Assembly: GCF_006352065.1 (NCBI RefSeq)
Contig: NZ_CP040915.1
Coordinates: forward strand, 3,968,001-4,032,000
Length of the DNA stretch: 64,000 bases
Direction: 5' to 3'
From: Georgenia yuyongxinii
GTDB taxonomy: Bacteria; Actinomycetota; Actinomycetes; Actinomycetales; Actinomycetaceae
The position numbers and the translations under genes are program-made. How positions within the stretch are numbered: position 1 is the stretch's first letter; each line of letters opens with the position of its first letter. The notes beneath the pieces were generated by a model that was given only the letters and a program-made list of their open reading frames with translations, ran no database searches and had not been told where the DNA came from. Shown piece by piece: positions 15,966-24,177 of this stretch.

Positions 15966-16514
15966 GTGCCGGTGCTGCTGACGGTCGGTCACGGCGCGCT
16001 GGGCCGCGCCGACCTCACGGCGCTGCTCGCCGCGGCGGGCGTGGCGGCGCTCGTCGACGTCCGCCGGTTTCCCGGCTCGCGCACCAACCCGGACGTGCGC
16101 CGTGAGGCCCTCGAGGACTGGCTGCCCGCGGCGGGCATCGTCTACCGCTGGGAGCCGGGCCTGGGCGGGCGGCGCCACCTGGCCCGCGAGGAGAAGGACG
16201 CGTCCCCGGACATGTGGTGGCAGGTCGAGGCCTTCCGCGCGTACGCCGCCTGGACCCGGGCGCCGGAGTTCCGCGGCGCGCTGGCCGACCTGCTGCGGCA
16301 GGCAGCGGCCACCCGCACCGCCGTCATGTGCTCGGAGGCGGTGTGGTGGCGCTGCCACCGCCGGCTGATCGCCGACGTCGCGGTCCTCGCGCACGGGACC
16401 GAGGTGCACCACCTCATGCCGGACGGGCGGCTCCGCGCCCACATGGTGGCCGACGGCGCGCGGCTCACCGGTCCCGGTGAGGTGGTGTGGGACGGCGGGG
16501 ACATCAGAAGCTGA
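15966..16514 (+). CDS. DUF488 family protein
   Basis: A 182-residue member of DUF488, recognised by TVGHG near the start, LVDVRRFPGSRTNPDV (about residue 35) and the late Cys motif VMCSEAVWWRCHRRLIA. The family has conserved Cys and His residues that suggest an enzyme, possibly acting on nucleic acid or acting as a thiol-dependent hydrolase, but no reaction is established. The GTG at 15966 starts 6 bp after the DUF1905 stop; its 3' end overlaps the convergent oxidoreductase gene by 11 bp. Confidence 0.8.
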   Translation: MPVLLTVGHGALGRADLTALLAAAGVAALVDVRRFPGSRTNPDVRREALEDWLPAAGIVYRWEPGLGGRRHLAREEKDASPDMWWQVEAFRAYAAWTRAPEFRGALADLLRQAAATRTAVMCSEAVWWRCHRRLIADVAVLAHGTEVHHLMPDGRLRAHMVADGARLTGPGEVVWDGGDIRS

Positions 16515-17514
16515 TGCCGTGCTCTGCGCGGTAGCCGGCGAGCACCGTGTCCACGAACCGGGCGGTGCGCAAAGCACTTTGCCCCGTGCTCGGTGAGGTG
16601 CCGTGCCCGGTCAGCTCGTCGACCACCGCCTGGATGAGCGGCTGCTGGACCACCTCGGGATACGGGGCGTCGATGTGGCGCTCGCCGTCGGCGGTGCGGA
16701 GCACGAGGGGCTCGGTGCCGAAGGAGGAGAAGGACAGCGACCCGGCGGAGCCGATGATCTCCACCTCGTCGCGCTGCTCGGCGGCGGTGAAGGACCACAG
16801 CCCCACCCCCTGCACGCCGGAGGTGAAGATGAAGGTCGCGGTGACCACGTCCTCCGCGGGATAGCCGCCGCCCTGGTTGCCCGCCGCGCCGCTGACGGCG
16901 CCCACCGGGCCGAGGAGGTGGTCCAGGAGGTCCAGGGTGTGCGAGCCGAGGTCGACGAAGAGGCCACCGCCGGAGATCTCCGGCTGCACACGCCAGGGCA
17001 GGTGGTCGGGCTCCCACATGCCGGGCGTGCCGAGGGTGCGGACGCTGACGGCGCGCGGGGTGCCGATGGCGCCGTCGTCGAGCAGCTGTCGCACGGTCGC
17101 GAACCGGGGCATGGCGCGGCGGTAGTAGGCCACGAACAGCGGCACTCCGGCCCGCTCGCACGCCGTGATCATCTCCTCGCACTCGGCGGCGGTCCGCGCC
17201 ATGGGCTTCTCCACGTACACCGGCTTGCCGGCCGCGGCGACGCGCACGGCGTAGTCGCGGTGACTGTCGGGCGGGGTGGCGATGTAGACGGCGTCCACCT
17301 CGGGATCGGCGATCAGCGCGTCGGCGTCGTCGTACCAGCGCGGCACACCGTGCCGGCGGGCGTAGTCGGCGGCCTTCGTGCCGTCCCGGCGCATGACGGC
17401 GACCAGCTCGGACCGCTCCGCCCGCTGCAGCCCGGGGCCGCTCTTGCGCTCGGTGACGTCACCGACGCCGATGATGCCCCAGCGGACGGTCTTGAGTGTG
17501 GTCGTGGTTCGCAC
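16504..17514 (-). CDS. Gfo/Idh/MocA-family oxidoreductase
   Basis: A 336-residue NAD(P)-dependent oxidoreductase. The N-terminal Rossmann domain shows GIIGVGDVTERKSGPG and the catalytic-site motif VEKPMART (about residue 98, the family Lys in EKP); the C-terminal sheet domain follows with GGLFVDLGSHTLDLLDHLLG containing the conserved His. Substrates are sugars, inositols or related polyols; none is indicated by neighbours. Its GTG start is divergent-free, lying 55 bp downstream of nothing transcribed into it except the phosphatase gene end. Confidence 0.85.
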   Translation of the reverse strand: MRTTTTLKTVRWGIIGVGDVTERKSGPGLQRAERSELVAVMRRDGTKAADYARRHGVPRWYDDADALIADPEVDAVYIATPPDSHRDYAVRVAAAGKPVYVEKPMARTAAECEEMITACERAGVPLFVAYYRRAMPRFATVRQLLDDGAIGTPRAVSVRTLGTPGMWEPDHLPWRVQPEISGGGLFVDLGSHTLDLLDHLLGPVGAVSGAAGNQGGGYPAEDVVTATFIFTSGVQGVGLWSFTAAEQRDEVEIIGSAGSLSFSSFGTEPLVLRTADGERHIDAPYPEVVQQPLIQAVVDELTGHGTSPSTGQSALRTARFVDTVLAGYRAEHGISF

Positions 17515-17569
17515 AGGAGCAACCTACGGCAGGCCGCCCGAGCGGTCGTTGACCCGGTTGCCGCCGCCG

Positions 17570-18235
17570 TCAGTGGACCTCGACCGGCTCCCCGGCGGGA
17601 CCGTCGGTGGCGGAGCTGTCGAGCGCGAGCCCGCCGACCGCCCGGTCCTCCCAGGTCAGGGCGGTCCACCCCTGCGCGGGGCCGCCGTCGAGGACGACGA
17701 CGCCGGTGTTGCCGAGCGGGTTCGTGGCCACGAAGTCGACGGAGACGTTGTCCGTGCGCGCCGCCGTCCACGCGCGGATGGCGGCGCCGTGACTGACCAG
17801 GACCGCCGTCGCCGCGCCGGTGGCGGCCACCTCGGCGACCACGTCGTCGTAACGGCCAAAGAACTCTGCCCCGCTCTCCCCGCCCGGGATGCGTGAGTCC
17901 AGCCCGCCGTCGTGCCACGCGAAGATGCCCTCGAGGTACGCCCGCACCGAGGCGTCGTCCCCGCGCATCTCCAGGTCACCGGCCGTCACCTCACGGACGC
18001 CGTCCCGGACCATCACGTCCAGGCCACGAGCGGCGGCGAGCGGGGCGGCGGTCTGCTGGGTGCGCACCAGAGTCGAGGCCCACACCGCCTCGACCGGCTC
18101 CTCGGCCAGCGCCGCCGGCAGCGCCGCGGCCTGGCGGCGGCCCAGCTCGGTCAGATCCGCGCCGGGCGCGGCGGTGTCGAGCAGGCCACCGACGTTGGAG
18201 GAGGTCTGTCCGTGCCGGACCAGGATGAGTCGCAT
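17570..18235 (-). CDS. Histidine phosphatase family protein
   Basis: A 221-residue phosphoglycerate-mutase-like phosphatase. The phospho-accepting His is in LVRHGQTSSN (residue 8), the partner Arg in ASTLVRTQQT and the second His in VLVSHGAAIRAW. The insert between them (GGESGAEFFGRYDDVV) fits broad-specificity phosphatases rather than a glycolytic mutase. The ATG at 18235 lies 103 bp from the divergent methyltransferase gene. The 55 bp between its stop and the oxidoreductase start contain no clear feature. Confidence 0.85.
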   Translation of the reverse strand: MRLILVRHGQTSSNVGGLLDTAAPGADLTELGRRQAAALPAALAEEPVEAVWASTLVRTQQTAAPLAAARGLDVMVRDGVREVTAGDLEMRGDDASVRAYLEGIFAWHDGGLDSRIPGGESGAEFFGRYDDVVAEVAATGAATAVLVSHGAAIRAWTAARTDNVSVDFVATNPLGNTGVVVLDGGPAQGWTALTWEDRAVGGLALDSSATDGPAGEPVEVH

Positions 18236-18337
18236 GCCCTCCATCCTCGCCCGGCACCCGGCGGGGGTGAAATCCCCGCCGGTCATGAGATCGAGCACCA
18301 TGGTGCGGGCGCGGCCGGTGGGCGGGACGATGAAGGT

Positions 18338-18940
18338 ATGAGCCGGCGCAGGCGGCTGGACGGGTCGGTGGCGGCCCGGGTGGTCGATGCGATGGACGCC
18401 GTCGACCGCCGCGACTTCCTGCCCTCCTCCCAGCAGCGCTTCGCTCGGGCCGACCTGCCGCTGCGCATCGGTCATGGCGCCACGTGCTCGCAGCCCAGCA
18501 CCGTGGAGGTCATGCTCGAGCTGCTCGACGCGCGCCCGGGTGACCGGGTGCTCGACGTCGGCTCCGGGTCGGGATGGACGACGGCGCTGCTCGCCCGGCT
18601 CGTGGCGCCCGGCGGCGCGGTGGTCGGCGTGGAGATCGAGCCGGACCTGGTCGAGATGGGGCAGGCGAACCTGCTCGGCGCGGACGTCGCCGCCCGCATC
18701 GAGCAGGCGGTGCCGGGTCACGTCGGCCGCCCCGAGGACGCCCCGTACGACCGGATCCTCGTCTCGGCGGAAGCCCGCCACGTGCCCCGCGCGCTCGTGG
18801 ATCAGCTCGCCGACGGCGGTCGTCTGGTGGTGCCGGTGCGTGGTGAGCTCGTGGTGCTCGACCGGGCCGGGGCCGAGTCGACCATCCGCCGCTACGGGAC
18901 GTTCCAGTTCGTCCCCCTGCGAGCCGCGGGCGACGACTGA
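18338..18940 (+). CDS. pcm: Protein-L-isoaspartate O-methyltransferase-like
   Basis: A 200-residue class I SAM methyltransferase of the PCMT family, which repairs isoaspartyl residues in aged proteins. Family motifs are the pre-region GHGATCSQPSTVEVMLELL, motif I VLDVGSGSGWTTALLARL and motif II GVEIEPDLVEMG. It is close to the usual PCMT length. Because the C-terminal half is short and diverged, a different methylated substrate is possible. A repeat-rich hairpin region follows the stop and separates it from the convergent WYL gene. Confidence 0.8.
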   Translation: MSRRRRLDGSVAARVVDAMDAVDRRDFLPSSQQRFARADLPLRIGHGATCSQPSTVEVMLELLDARPGDRVLDVGSGSGWTTALLARLVAPGGAVVGVEIEPDLVEMGQANLLGADVAARIEQAVPGHVGRPEDAPYDRILVSAEARHVPRALVDQLADGGRLVVPVRGELVVLDRAGAESTIRRYGTFQFVPLRAAGDD

Positions 18941-18956
18941 GACCCTCCCTCTGTGT

Positions 18957-19060
18957 GTTCCCGGCGAGATGTCATCTTCTCCGGATCAGTTCCCGGCGAG
19001 ATGTCATCTTCTCCGCGAGATGTCATGACATGTCGCGGAGAAGATGACATCTCGCGACTC
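18957..19060. repeat. Dispersed GAGATGTCAT repeat, locus C with long hairpin
   Basis: A 27-bp direct repeat (18957-18983 and 18989-19015, both starting GTTCCCGGCGAGATGTCATC) is followed by its inverse, giving a near-perfect palindrome of two 29-base arms with one mismatch centred at about 19025. It lies between two convergent genes, where a two-way transcription terminator is expected, and shares its sequence with loci A and B. Confidence 0.8.
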
Positions 19061-19085
19061 CCGTAGGACCTGCGGGGCTGGGCTC

Positions 19086-20040
19086 TCAAAGCGCCCGAGC
19101 GAGCCGTTCCCGGAACGCCACCAGGGCGGCGGCCACCTCCTCGGAGCACGTGAGGGTCCACTCGAGCTCCGGCGGGATCCACAGCAGGCCCATGAGCAGC
19201 TCCGCCGCCGAGCTGCCGCCGATCGGCCAGTCCACCGTGCCGTCGGTTCCCTCGGTCGCCTCGCTCGCCCAGACCCCGAAGTGCGCGCGCACCTGGTCGA
19301 TCGTGGCCCGCAGGTGCACCACGGCCTCGTGCCGCTGGCGGACCGCGGAGTGAGCCGCCTGCACGAACTCGGCGGCATCGGCCGCGGGCAGGTCACGAGG
19401 GGCGAACCGCACCCCGGTGCCGAGCAACGAGCCCATCCGGTCGATCCGGAAGGTCCGCCAGTCGGCCCGGTCGACGTCCCAGGCGACGAAGTACCAGCGG
19501 CGCCCCTGCGGGACGAGCGAGTGCGGCTCGACGAGACGTGAGGACTCGACGCCGTCGCGGTCGGCGTACCGGAACCGCAGCCGTTCGTGGTCACGGCAGG
19601 TCAGCGCCAGCTGGGCCAGCACGTCGGCGGCCACGGTGGGCTCCGCTCGCACCGCCGGGACCGTGTGCGCCTGGATCGCCGCGACGCGCCGGCGCAGGTG
19701 CCGCGGCAGGACCTGTTCGATCTTGGCCAGCGCGCTGAGCGAGGTCTGCTCGCCATGGCCCACACCCTGGATGGCCGCGGTGCGCAGGCCGACGGCGATG
19801 GCCACCGCCTCGTCGTCGTCCAGGAGGAGCGGCGGGGTGTTGCTGCCGCTCTCGAGCTGGTAGCCGCCCGCCCCACCGGGGCGCGCCGCCACCCGGTAGC
19901 CGAGCTCGCGCAGCCGGTCGATGTCACGTCGCAGCGTGCGGTCCGTCACGCCGAGCCGCTGGGCGAGCTCGGCACCGGACCAGAAGCGGTGCGTCTGCAG
20001 CAGGCTCAGCAGCCTCAGCGCCCGCGGTCGGATCCGACAT
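19086..20040 (-). CDS. WYL-domain transcriptional regulator, apparent 5' frameshift
   Basis: A helix-turn-helix plus WYL-domain regulator. The intact frame (GTG at 19949 to 19086, 287 residues) begins inside the HTH at VTDRTLRRDIDRLRELGY and contains the WYL region (RFRYADRD, then HSLVPQGRRWYFVAWD). The missing first half of the HTH (ALRLLSLLQTHRFWSGAELA) is encoded directly upstream in the same frame but has no start codon; the natural ATG at 20040 (MSDPTA) is one base out of frame, with the break at about 20018-20025 in GACCGCGGGCG. Either a base is lost from the sequence or the gene is damaged. It is divergent from a DrrAB-type exporter, its likely target. Confidence 0.75.
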
Positions 20041-20102
20041 AACGGGAAACCTACTCGCCGTCGCGGACAGGATCTGTCCTAGACGGTGCCTAGCGTCGAG
20101 TC

Positions 20103-21143
20103 ATGGTCACGGAACCGATCATCAGCGCCCGGCAGCTCACCAAACACTTCCGCGGGCCGGGCGGCAAGGACGTGGTCGCCGTGAGCGACCTGACGATGGA
20201 CGTCGCCGAGGGGTCGCTCACCGCGTTCCTCGGGCCCAACGGGGCGGGGAAGTCGACGTCGCTGCGGCTGCTGACCACCTTGCTCGCGCCCACCGACGGC
20301 AGCGCCCGGGTCTGCGGGTTCGACATCGTCACCGAGCCCGAGCAGGTCCGCGCCCGCCTGGGCTATGTCGGGCAGAAGAACGGCGCGGGCCTGTACCAGC
20401 GCGTCCGCGACGAGCTCGTCTCCCAGGGGATGCTCTACGGGCTCGGCCGCGCCGAGACCCGGCGCCGCGTGGACGAGGCGGTCGACGCGCTGGACCTCGG
20501 TGAGGTGGTGGACCGCAAGACGATGCAGCTCTCCGGTGGGCAGAAGCGCCGGGTCGACATCGCGCTCGGCCTGATCCCCGCACCGCGGCTGCTCTTCCTC
20601 GACGAGCCGTCGACGGGTCTCGACCCGCAGTCGCGGGCGCACCTGTGGGAGCACATCCTCGAGCTGCGCCGCCGGTACGGCATGACCCTGTTCCTCACCA
20701 CCCACTACCTCGACGAGGCGGACCAGTTCGCCGAGCGCGTCATGATCGTCGACCACGGCCGGATCATCGCCGACGACACCGCCCCGCACCTGAAGGCGAA
20801 CCTCGCCGGGGACCGGATCACCCTCACCATGGCCGGCCCGTGGGACGGCGCTGACGAGCTCGTACACCGCGCGGCGCGCGCCACCGGCGTGGGGCCTCCG
20901 ACGATCCAGGCGACGCCGACGGCGAACGGTGCGCGCGCCGTCGTCCATCTCGACTCCGGCGACCGTGCGCTGCCGCACCTCATCCGCGAGCTGCAGGGGG
21001 CCGGCCGGCGGGTGCTCGCCGCCGACCTCGCCCGGCCGACCCTCGACGACGTCTTCCTCAACCTCACCGGGCGCAGCCTTCGCGAGGAAGGCCGGCACGA
21101 GCCTGTCCCAGAGCAGCCTCAGACCGCAGGAGTCCCGCGATGA
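20103..21143 (+). CDS. ABC exporter ATPase, DrrA type
   Basis: A 346-residue ATP-binding subunit of an ABC-2 exporter. Walker A is FLGPNGAGKSTS (about residue 45), the signature LSGGQKRRVDIA, Walker B LLFLDEPSTGLDP and the switch His in LTTHYLDEADQ. After the nucleotide-binding domain (to about residue 230) comes the extra C-terminal domain seen in daunorubicin-resistance DrrA proteins. It overlaps the permease gene by 4 bp. The divergent WYL regulator suggests control by a small ligand. The substrate could be an antibiotic or lipid. Confidence 0.88.
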   Translation: MVTEPIISARQLTKHFRGPGGKDVVAVSDLTMDVAEGSLTAFLGPNGAGKSTSLRLLTTLLAPTDGSARVCGFDIVTEPEQVRARLGYVGQKNGAGLYQRVRDELVSQGMLYGLGRAETRRRVDEAVDALDLGEVVDRKTMQLSGGQKRRVDIALGLIPAPRLLFLDEPSTGLDPQSRAHLWEHILELRRRYGMTLFLTTHYLDEADQFAERVMIVDHGRIIADDTAPHLKANLAGDRITLTMAGPWDGADELVHRAARATGVGPPTIQATPTANGARAVVHLDSGDRALPHLIRELQGAGRRVLAADLARPTLDDVFLNLTGRSLREEGRHEPVPEQPQTAGVPR

Positions 21144-21925
21144 CCACCACGACCCCCACCGTCGCCCGCCCCTCCGGCGTGCTGCGCGACTCGCGCAACG
21201 TCTTCCTCCGAGAGCTGCGGCCCATGCTGCGCGACCCGTTCAGTCTGGTGTTCTCCCTCGTGCAGCCGCTGATGTTCGTGGCCCTGTTCGGCCCGCTGCT
21301 CGGTGGCATGAGTGGGCTGCCCATCGCCGAGGCGTTCCAGTGGTTCGTCCCGGGCATCGTGATGATGATCGCGCTGTTCGGCACGGCGATGACCGGCTCG
21401 AACCTGCTCTACGAGATTCAGAGCGGCGCGCACGAGCGCATGCTGGTCGCCCCGGTGGCCCGGTCGGCGCTGCTCGTTGGCCGCGCGGTCAAGGAGATGG
21501 TGCCGCTGGTGGTCCAGGCGGTGGTTATCTCCGCCGTCGCGGCGCTGTGGGGGTTCCGCCCCTCGCTGCCCGGGATGGTGGTGGGGCTGGGAGTGCTGGC
21601 GGTCTTCGGGGTCGGGCTCGGCGCGCTGAGCTACGCCCTGGGCATCGCGTCGCGGGAGCGGGATTGGATGTTCTGGGGCGTGCAGCAGGGCCTGCTGTTC
21701 CCGCTGATGCTGCTTTCGGGCATGTTGCTGCCGCTGGAGACCGGGCCGCGCTGGATGCAGGTGCTCGCCCTGTTCAACCCCTTGACGTACATGGTCGAGG
21801 CGGAGCGGGCCCTGTTCAACGGCGCCTTCGGCGATGCCGCGGTCTGGCAGGGCGCAGTGGCGGCGGCGCTGACGGCGGCCGTGGGCCTGTGGGTGGGCAT
21901 CCGCGCGATGCGGCACAGCATCTGA
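21140..21925 (+). CDS. ABC exporter permease, DrrB type
   Basis: A 261-residue ABC-2 permease with six helices. Family features are RELRPMLRDPFSLVFSLVQP near the N-terminus (the coupling helix region), SGAHERMLVAPVAR after helix 2 and the C-terminal LPLETGPRWMQVLALFNPLT motif before helix 6. It follows the ATPase with a 4-bp overlap, and the two would form a homodimeric-type half-transporter pair in the membrane. Confidence 0.88.
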   Translation: MTTTTPTVARPSGVLRDSRNVFLRELRPMLRDPFSLVFSLVQPLMFVALFGPLLGGMSGLPIAEAFQWFVPGIVMMIALFGTAMTGSNLLYEIQSGAHERMLVAPVARSALLVGRAVKEMVPLVVQAVVISAVAALWGFRPSLPGMVVGLGVLAVFGVGLGALSYALGIASRERDWMFWGVQQGLLFPLMLLSGMLLPLETGPRWMQVLALFNPLTYMVEAERALFNGAFGDAAVWQGAVAAALTAAVGLWVGIRAMRHSI

Positions 21926-21928
21926 CGC

Positions 21929-22280
21929 ATGGGCGGCGTATCGGCCGACCTCGAGGCCCGTGACGCCCCGCTCGAGTACTGGTTCGCCAAGCTCGACAGC
22001 GGTGACGTGTCGCTCCTCGTCGACTTCATCGTGCGTCGGTGGACGGGAACGGCGCAGGTCCGCATCTGCGCCTGGGTGCGCGGCGCGGGCCGCGTCCTGC
22101 ACAGAGGCGCGACTAGCACCTGGCGCGCCGGCGGCCCGGTCGTCGTGATTGAGGACAACGTGCTTGCGGAGCGGACCACGAGGGGCCAGGTGGACGACGT
22201 CGCGTGGGACCTGGCCTTCGAGCCGGGTCTCGCACGCATCGTGGTCGAGGCGACCCGCCGCGGCGGGCCCGCCAGCGAAG
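21929..22280 (+). pseudogene. N-terminal fragment of an unrecognised protein
   Basis: Three bases after the permease stop, an ATG opens a frame whose first 100 or so codons read like a real soluble protein (DAPLEYWFAKLDSGDVSLLVDFIVRR, given here only in part as LEYWFAKLDSGDVSLLVDF; later GRVLHRGATSTWRAGG and DDVAWDLAFEPG). After about 22250 the frame turns into low-complexity Arg-rich sequence that is simply antisense to the end of the convergent transporter gene. I read this as the 5' remnant of a longer gene truncated by a deletion or rearrangement that brought in the neighbouring operon. The family could not be named. Confidence 0.5.
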
Positions 22281-22283
22281 GCC

Positions 22284-23303
22284 TCAGTCTGTCGAGAGGG
22301 CGGCATCCGAGGAGAACACCATGCCGAGTGCGACCTCTCCGCTGGTCAGCGCCTGCTTGGTCAGCGGCCCTCCCGCGTCCAGCGAGACGAACTGAGCGAT
22401 GTCGAGGCCGTAGGTGTCCTCGAGGCCCGGCTGGCAGAAGGGGCGGTCGGGGCACTCCGGAGGGCCGCCGAGTACCAGCCCGCTGCACGCCTTGCCCAGC
22501 TCGGTCAGCGTGCTCACCCCGTGCTCGTCCGCGAAGGCCGCGGTGACGGCGTAGGCGTTCTGGTCGGCGGCCTCGGAGGGCTGCCCGAAGCTGAGGCCGA
22601 CCTCTTCCCCCAGCGTCCGCAGGTTCTCCACCGTCGCGTCGAGGTCGGGGCTCGCCAGGGGGTTGTCGGTGGTGGCGTCCGGGCCGTTGACCTTCTTGTT
22701 GAGAAACTCTGTGAGTGTCCCGGCGTACTCGGGCACCACGGTGATCTCGCCGGACTCGAGCGCCGGCTCGTAGGTCTCGCGGTTGCCGATGGTGCGCACC
22801 TCCGCGGAGTAGCCGGCGTCGCGCAGGGCGAGGGCGTAGAGCTCGGCGAGCGTGGCGGACTCGGAGAAGTTCGCCGCGCCGACGACCACGTCCCCGCTGC
22901 CCGAGGTGTCGGTGACCTCGATGCCCTGCTGCTCGTAGAAGGCGGCGGCGGCCTGGCTCGAGGTGCTGCGCTCGACGTCGACCTGCCGGTTGAGGTCGAT
23001 CAGGGTCGGGGTGTCGAGGGCTGCGGAGACGGCGTCGAGCGCGGCCACCATCGCTGGCTGCTCGGCGTCGGCGTGGAAGGCCGGGATGACGTTGTCCACG
23101 GTCTGCAGGTTCTGGTCGTCCTCGAGGACGACCATCTTCTCGTCGGCCATCGGCTCGCACGCCATGGCCGTGCTCGTCGTCGCTTCTCCTGACGCCGCCG
23201 AGCTGGGAGCCTCGCCGCCGGCGGAGCCGGGGTCCCCACAGGCGCTCAGCACGAGCAGGGCAATACCGCCCAGTGCGGGGACGAGGGTACGGTTCCTGCG
23301 CAT
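22284..23303 (-). CDS. Osmoprotectant ABC transporter binding lipoprotein, circularly permuted
   Basis: A 339-residue lipoprotein (lipobox LVLSAC, Cys22) of the OpuCC/OsmF glycine-betaine/choline-binding family. Residues about 57-128 (MVVLEDDQNLQTVDNVIPAF to DLNRQVDVERS) match what is normally the C-terminal end of the family, whereas residues about 137-339 (GDVVVGAANFSESATLAELY onward, ending VFSSDAALSTD) match the normal N-terminal and middle part. The order of the two segments is therefore swapped relative to the family. The ATG at 23303 follows GGAGG at the right distance. It lies upstream of two permease genes on the same strand. Confidence 0.85.
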   Translation of the reverse strand: MRRNRTLVPALGGIALLVLSACGDPGSAGGEAPSSAASGEATTSTAMACEPMADEKMVVLEDDQNLQTVDNVIPAFHADAEQPAMVAALDAVSAALDTPTLIDLNRQVDVERSTSSQAAAAFYEQQGIEVTDTSGSGDVVVGAANFSESATLAELYALALRDAGYSAEVRTIGNRETYEPALESGEITVVPEYAGTLTEFLNKKVNGPDATTDNPLASPDLDATVENLRTLGEEVGLSFGQPSEAADQNAYAVTAAFADEHGVSTLTELGKACSGLVLGGPPECPDRPFCQPGLEDTYGLDIAQFVSLDAGGPLTKQALTSGEVALGMVFSSDAALSTD

Positions 23304-23469
23304 CGGACCTCCGGTGTGCGTAGCCACGCCAGGCAGACGTCGGCGGAGGTCATTGGACCGTGCCAGCGCGGCTCGCGCAACCTTTTCCGCGTGTGCGCCG
23401 GTCAGGGCACCGCACGAGGTAGCCGACGAGGTCCTGGGTCAGTCATCTACCCGAACCGGCCATCGCCGC

Positions 23470-24177
23470 TCAGGCGTCGGTGGCCTGCCGGGTCCCCCGC
23501 ACGCTGGGCCCCGCCACCCGCACCGGCCGCGGGGTGAGGGTGCGCTGCAGCAGGGCCAGGCCCCACTCCAGGCCGAGGCACAGCACGACCACCAGCAGCG
23601 CGCCGGCGAGCGCGTTGCCGAAACGTTGCGTGGCGATGCCGTTGGCGATGATGAGCCCCAGCCCACCCCCGCCCACGAGCGAGGCGAGGGACACGGTGGC
23701 GACCACCTGCACGGCCGCGGTTCGCAGCCCGGCGCCGATCAGCGGCATGGCGAGCGGCAGCTCCACCGCCGTCAGCAGCCGCAGGGGCGACATGCCCATG
23801 CCCACACCGGCCTCCCGTGCGGCGGGCGAGACCACCTGCACACCGGTGTAGGTGTTGGACAGGATCGGCGGGACCGCGAAGATCGCGACGGCGAGGATGG
23901 TGGGCAGCTGACCCAGCCCGAGCCCGGCGGTGAACACGAACAGCAGCGCGAGCGTGGGGATCGCGCGGGTGAGGTTCGCGACCGCGACCACCAGCGAGCC
24001 GTGCCGGCCGGTGTGGCCCAGCCACAGCCCCAGCGGCAGCGAGACCACCGCGGCGAGCAGCACGGCCACGAACGTCATCCACAGGTGGTCGCCCAGCAGG
24101 TCGAGGATGCCCGAGGGCCCCGTCCAGCTCAGCGGGTCGTTGAGGTAGCGGACCGCGTCGCCGAGCACCCCGCTCAC
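23470..24177 (-). CDS. Osmoprotectant ABC transporter permease (OpuCB/OpuCD-like)
   Basis: A 235-residue inner-membrane permease with six helices. The binding-protein-dependent transport (EAA) loop is AAREAGVGMGMSPLRLLTAVELPLAMPLI in outline (here AGVGMGMSPLRLLTAVELP), and SLVGGGGLGLIIANGIA is the typical end motif of the glycine-betaine/proline group. The GTG at 24177 overlaps the stop of the other permease by 4 bp. It would form a heterodimer with that permease, energised by the ATPase encoded divergently at 24896. A 166-bp gap precedes the binding-protein gene. Confidence 0.88.
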   Translation of the reverse strand: MSGVLGDAVRYLNDPLSWTGPSGILDLLGDHLWMTFVAVLLAAVVSLPLGLWLGHTGRHGSLVVAVANLTRAIPTLALLFVFTAGLGLGQLPTILAVAIFAVPPILSNTYTGVQVVSPAAREAGVGMGMSPLRLLTAVELPLAMPLIGAGLRTAAVQVVATVSLASLVGGGGLGLIIANGIATQRFGNALAGALLVVVLCLGLEWGLALLQRTLTPRPVRVAGPSVRGTRQATDA

